Shown: one piece after another, positions 62,156 to 64,000 of the stretch
Layout: every line of letters starts with the position of its first letter
Position numbering within the stretch: position 1 is the stretch's first letter
Source: Owenia fusiformis
Taxonomy: Eukaryota > Annelida > Polychaeta > Sabellida > Oweniidae
Reading direction: 5' to 3'
NCBI GenBank assembly: GCA_903813345.2
Contig: CAIIXF020000008.1
Location: forward strand, 629,341 to 693,340
Length of the DNA stretch: 64,000 bases
Notes under the pieces: generated by a model
What the model saw: only the letters and a program-made list of their open reading frames with translations
The model's database searches: none
What the model was told of the DNA's origin: nothing
Translations under genes and position numbers: made by a program

Positions 62156-64000
62156 TAGATTCAACTCAAAGGTGATCCTTTAGTATTAGGTCAATATGAA
62201 TGTAATTGTTTTGCAATAATGAGTCTCTATCAAGTAGGTATAGAACATAAAGCTGATGCTGAAGTGCTTGATGAACTTGTTGCTAGCGGTTGTCATGATA
62301 AGGCAGCACTAGAGAAGAAATAGGTGCAAAATTATATCACAGAAATTCTGTATTGTAATTTCATGACACATGGAATCTCCTGTCCTAACAGCTTGGCTTA
62401 TTCTAAACTTGTTCCCATAAACTCACCATGCTATTGCATTATAGAAGTGAGGGAAGCATGTCAGAGGCGAGGAACTTTGTCTGATGCCTCCTCCCTACAA
62501 TTCGGGCATTAATAGCAGGGAAACCTACAATCCTACATTACTATCATTGCCATTATCATAACATAGCACAAGATACTGCATTGTCAAACAAACAAAAAAG
62601 TCAACAATTCTCACAATATCCAAAATGGCAAGACCATAGAACATGTTGAACAACTGAAAAGAAAAGAACACCAACACTCTAACATCAACATTCTGTTCCG
62701 AATCACTCATCATCCTAACTTAAACCTAGACACCTATTATAGTTCTCCTCCAGAGATGGTAGGGACTGTAGAACTCACAATATAGCATTGTTAACATTTT
62801 GGAGAGAATATAGAAAGAAGTCTAATGCACAGCCATATGGAAACAATAGAGGGACATCCCAACTTGAGTTATTTCTCTTGTCTGTGTCAACTAAACTATA
62901 AAATGTTTGAGTTGACAAATACATAAGTGTTTTGATTTATCAACTTATCGTAGTCACCCACTCTTATGTTCTGAATTGCGTGATTTGGCACTTAAACTTC
63001 CTATTATAAAAAAACAAATTTGAAAACAAATATCAATAATACAAATGCGGGTCCTTCTTATCAAAATGTGTAGGTCGATAGTAGATAGGTCATTTGGCAA
63101 GTAGGCATGTAGAGGTACATGTCCCGCTATCTCGCCTGTCAATATATGATGTTATATATGATTATAGGCACTCTCGTATAGTATTGTACAGCACGATTCT
63201 GTCATTTTGAACTTCATTTTTGACAAGTGAGAAGTTTCTATAAAGGTGAAAAATAAGTTTTGAAGACCATATAGTTCAATATGCTCATTAATCACCGTAA
63301 AGTAGTATAATTCCAAAAGATAGGGTGACAAGATAACTTAAAACATGCACTCTATGTACTTTGAAGCCCAAATTATGCAAATACACAATTTTAAAAAAGG
63401 ACCTGCATATGGTCTGAATATAATTCTTACTCACCTAGAATCTTTTATGATGTACATGCTACTAAATATGTTAGCACTAATTGGGCAAATTGAAGGTCCA
63501 ACATTTGGTTGTGCCATTGTGTTTGATCATTTGGTTGTGCCATTGTATTTCAAGTCAATCTGAAAGCATAAATTTTAAAAGATGAATAAAAAGAATTGTT
63601 ATTATTCTGATGTAAAGTAACTTTCGAATGATATAAACCACATTTTAAAGCATTCTCTACTGCACCATATGGGAACCATTGTGTCCTACATTAACCTAGC
63701 ATAGCTGAGGAATTATAAACTTTTCTTGAAAAATCATCTGACAATTAGAGTGCATTTCACCAGGATACAGCTACAGTAGCAAATATTTATACTAAGGAAC
63801 AAGTGAATGAAATGTGGATGGCAGCTTTATACACTGGTCATTTGTCAAGAAATACTAGAAATATTGCCCTTTAAAGGGTAAATTCAAATAAGTAGAGGAT
63901 TTGGTGAAATTGAGCAGGCTCAAATGAGAATTACTTTTTGGTTTGTTTTGTTTATCAATTCCATAAGAGACCAAAAATTTGAGGACTCAAGATTTTTTAT
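62156..64000. other. Non-coding sequence to the window end
   Basis: No supported gene. A 26-bp two-copy duplication is listed separately. Confidence 0.55.
63502..63553. repeat. Two-copy tandem duplication, 26-bp unit
   Basis: CATTTGGTTGTGCCATTGT plus seven more bases, repeated at 63502 and 63528 with few differences. Confidence 0.85.

Overview
This is eukaryotic (metazoan) genomic DNA: AT-rich, intron-bearing, full of short transposon remnants and minisatellites, with very little coding sequence. Only one protein-coding gene is convincing, a two-exon ZFP36/tristetraprolin-family gene (tandem CCCH zinc fingers, mRNA decay factor) on the + strand at about 3.9-6.3 kb. Its layout (tiny first coding exon, one intron, TATA promoter, AU-rich 3'UTR) is that of the bilaterian ZFP36L1/L2 genes. 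No vertebrate repeat family was recognised. The transposon ends seen (GGCCCGTAGCC-type and pogo-like) and a long repeat with GACGGACG and AGGTCA motifs suggest a marine invertebrate, perhaps a mollusc or another lophotrochozoan, or an ambulacrarian. This is an inference, not proof.

Layout: 0-3.0 kb is non-coding with one foldback-repeat arm. 3.0-3.9 kb is GC/CpG-richer promoter territory: an upstream cluster of E2F-like and YY1-like sites, a CRE, then CCAAT, GC box, E-box and TATA. 3.94-5.41 kb is the ZFP36-family CDS. 5.41 to about 6.27 kb is its 3'UTR, with two UUAUUUAUU nonamers, further AUUUA motifs, two Pumilio-type sites and an AUUAAA poly(A) signal. The remaining roughly 57 kb has no gene I can defend. 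It holds a 396-bp inverted-repeat element (8.2 kb), a weak exon candidate (12.0 kb), minisatellites (27.2, 34.9, 35.7, 40.8 and 49.1 kb), six two-copy tandem duplications, pogo-like MITEs (40.1 and 44.0 kb), GGCCCGTAGCC-ended elements (27.8 and 52.0 kb), a 948-bp repeat carrying nuclear-receptor half-sites (55.8 kb), a promoter-like island with three CCAAT boxes (57.1 kb) and a tRNA-derived SINE-like remnant (59.1 kb). A family of about 130-bp inverted arms occurs at least 15 times, mostly between 36 and 62 kb.

Functionally, the ZFP36 product would bind UUAUUUAUU in mRNAs and recruit CCR4-NOT through its C-terminal motif. The same nonamer occurs twice in its own 3'UTR, so negative autoregulation is likely. 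The long non-coding flank may hold its distal regulatory elements, but the sequence alone does not show this. I found no convincing new multi-gene system. The best leads are the foldback family, the receptor-site-bearing repeat, the CTCF-like tandem array, the 57.1-kb promoter candidate and a possible alternative first exon upstream of ZFP36.
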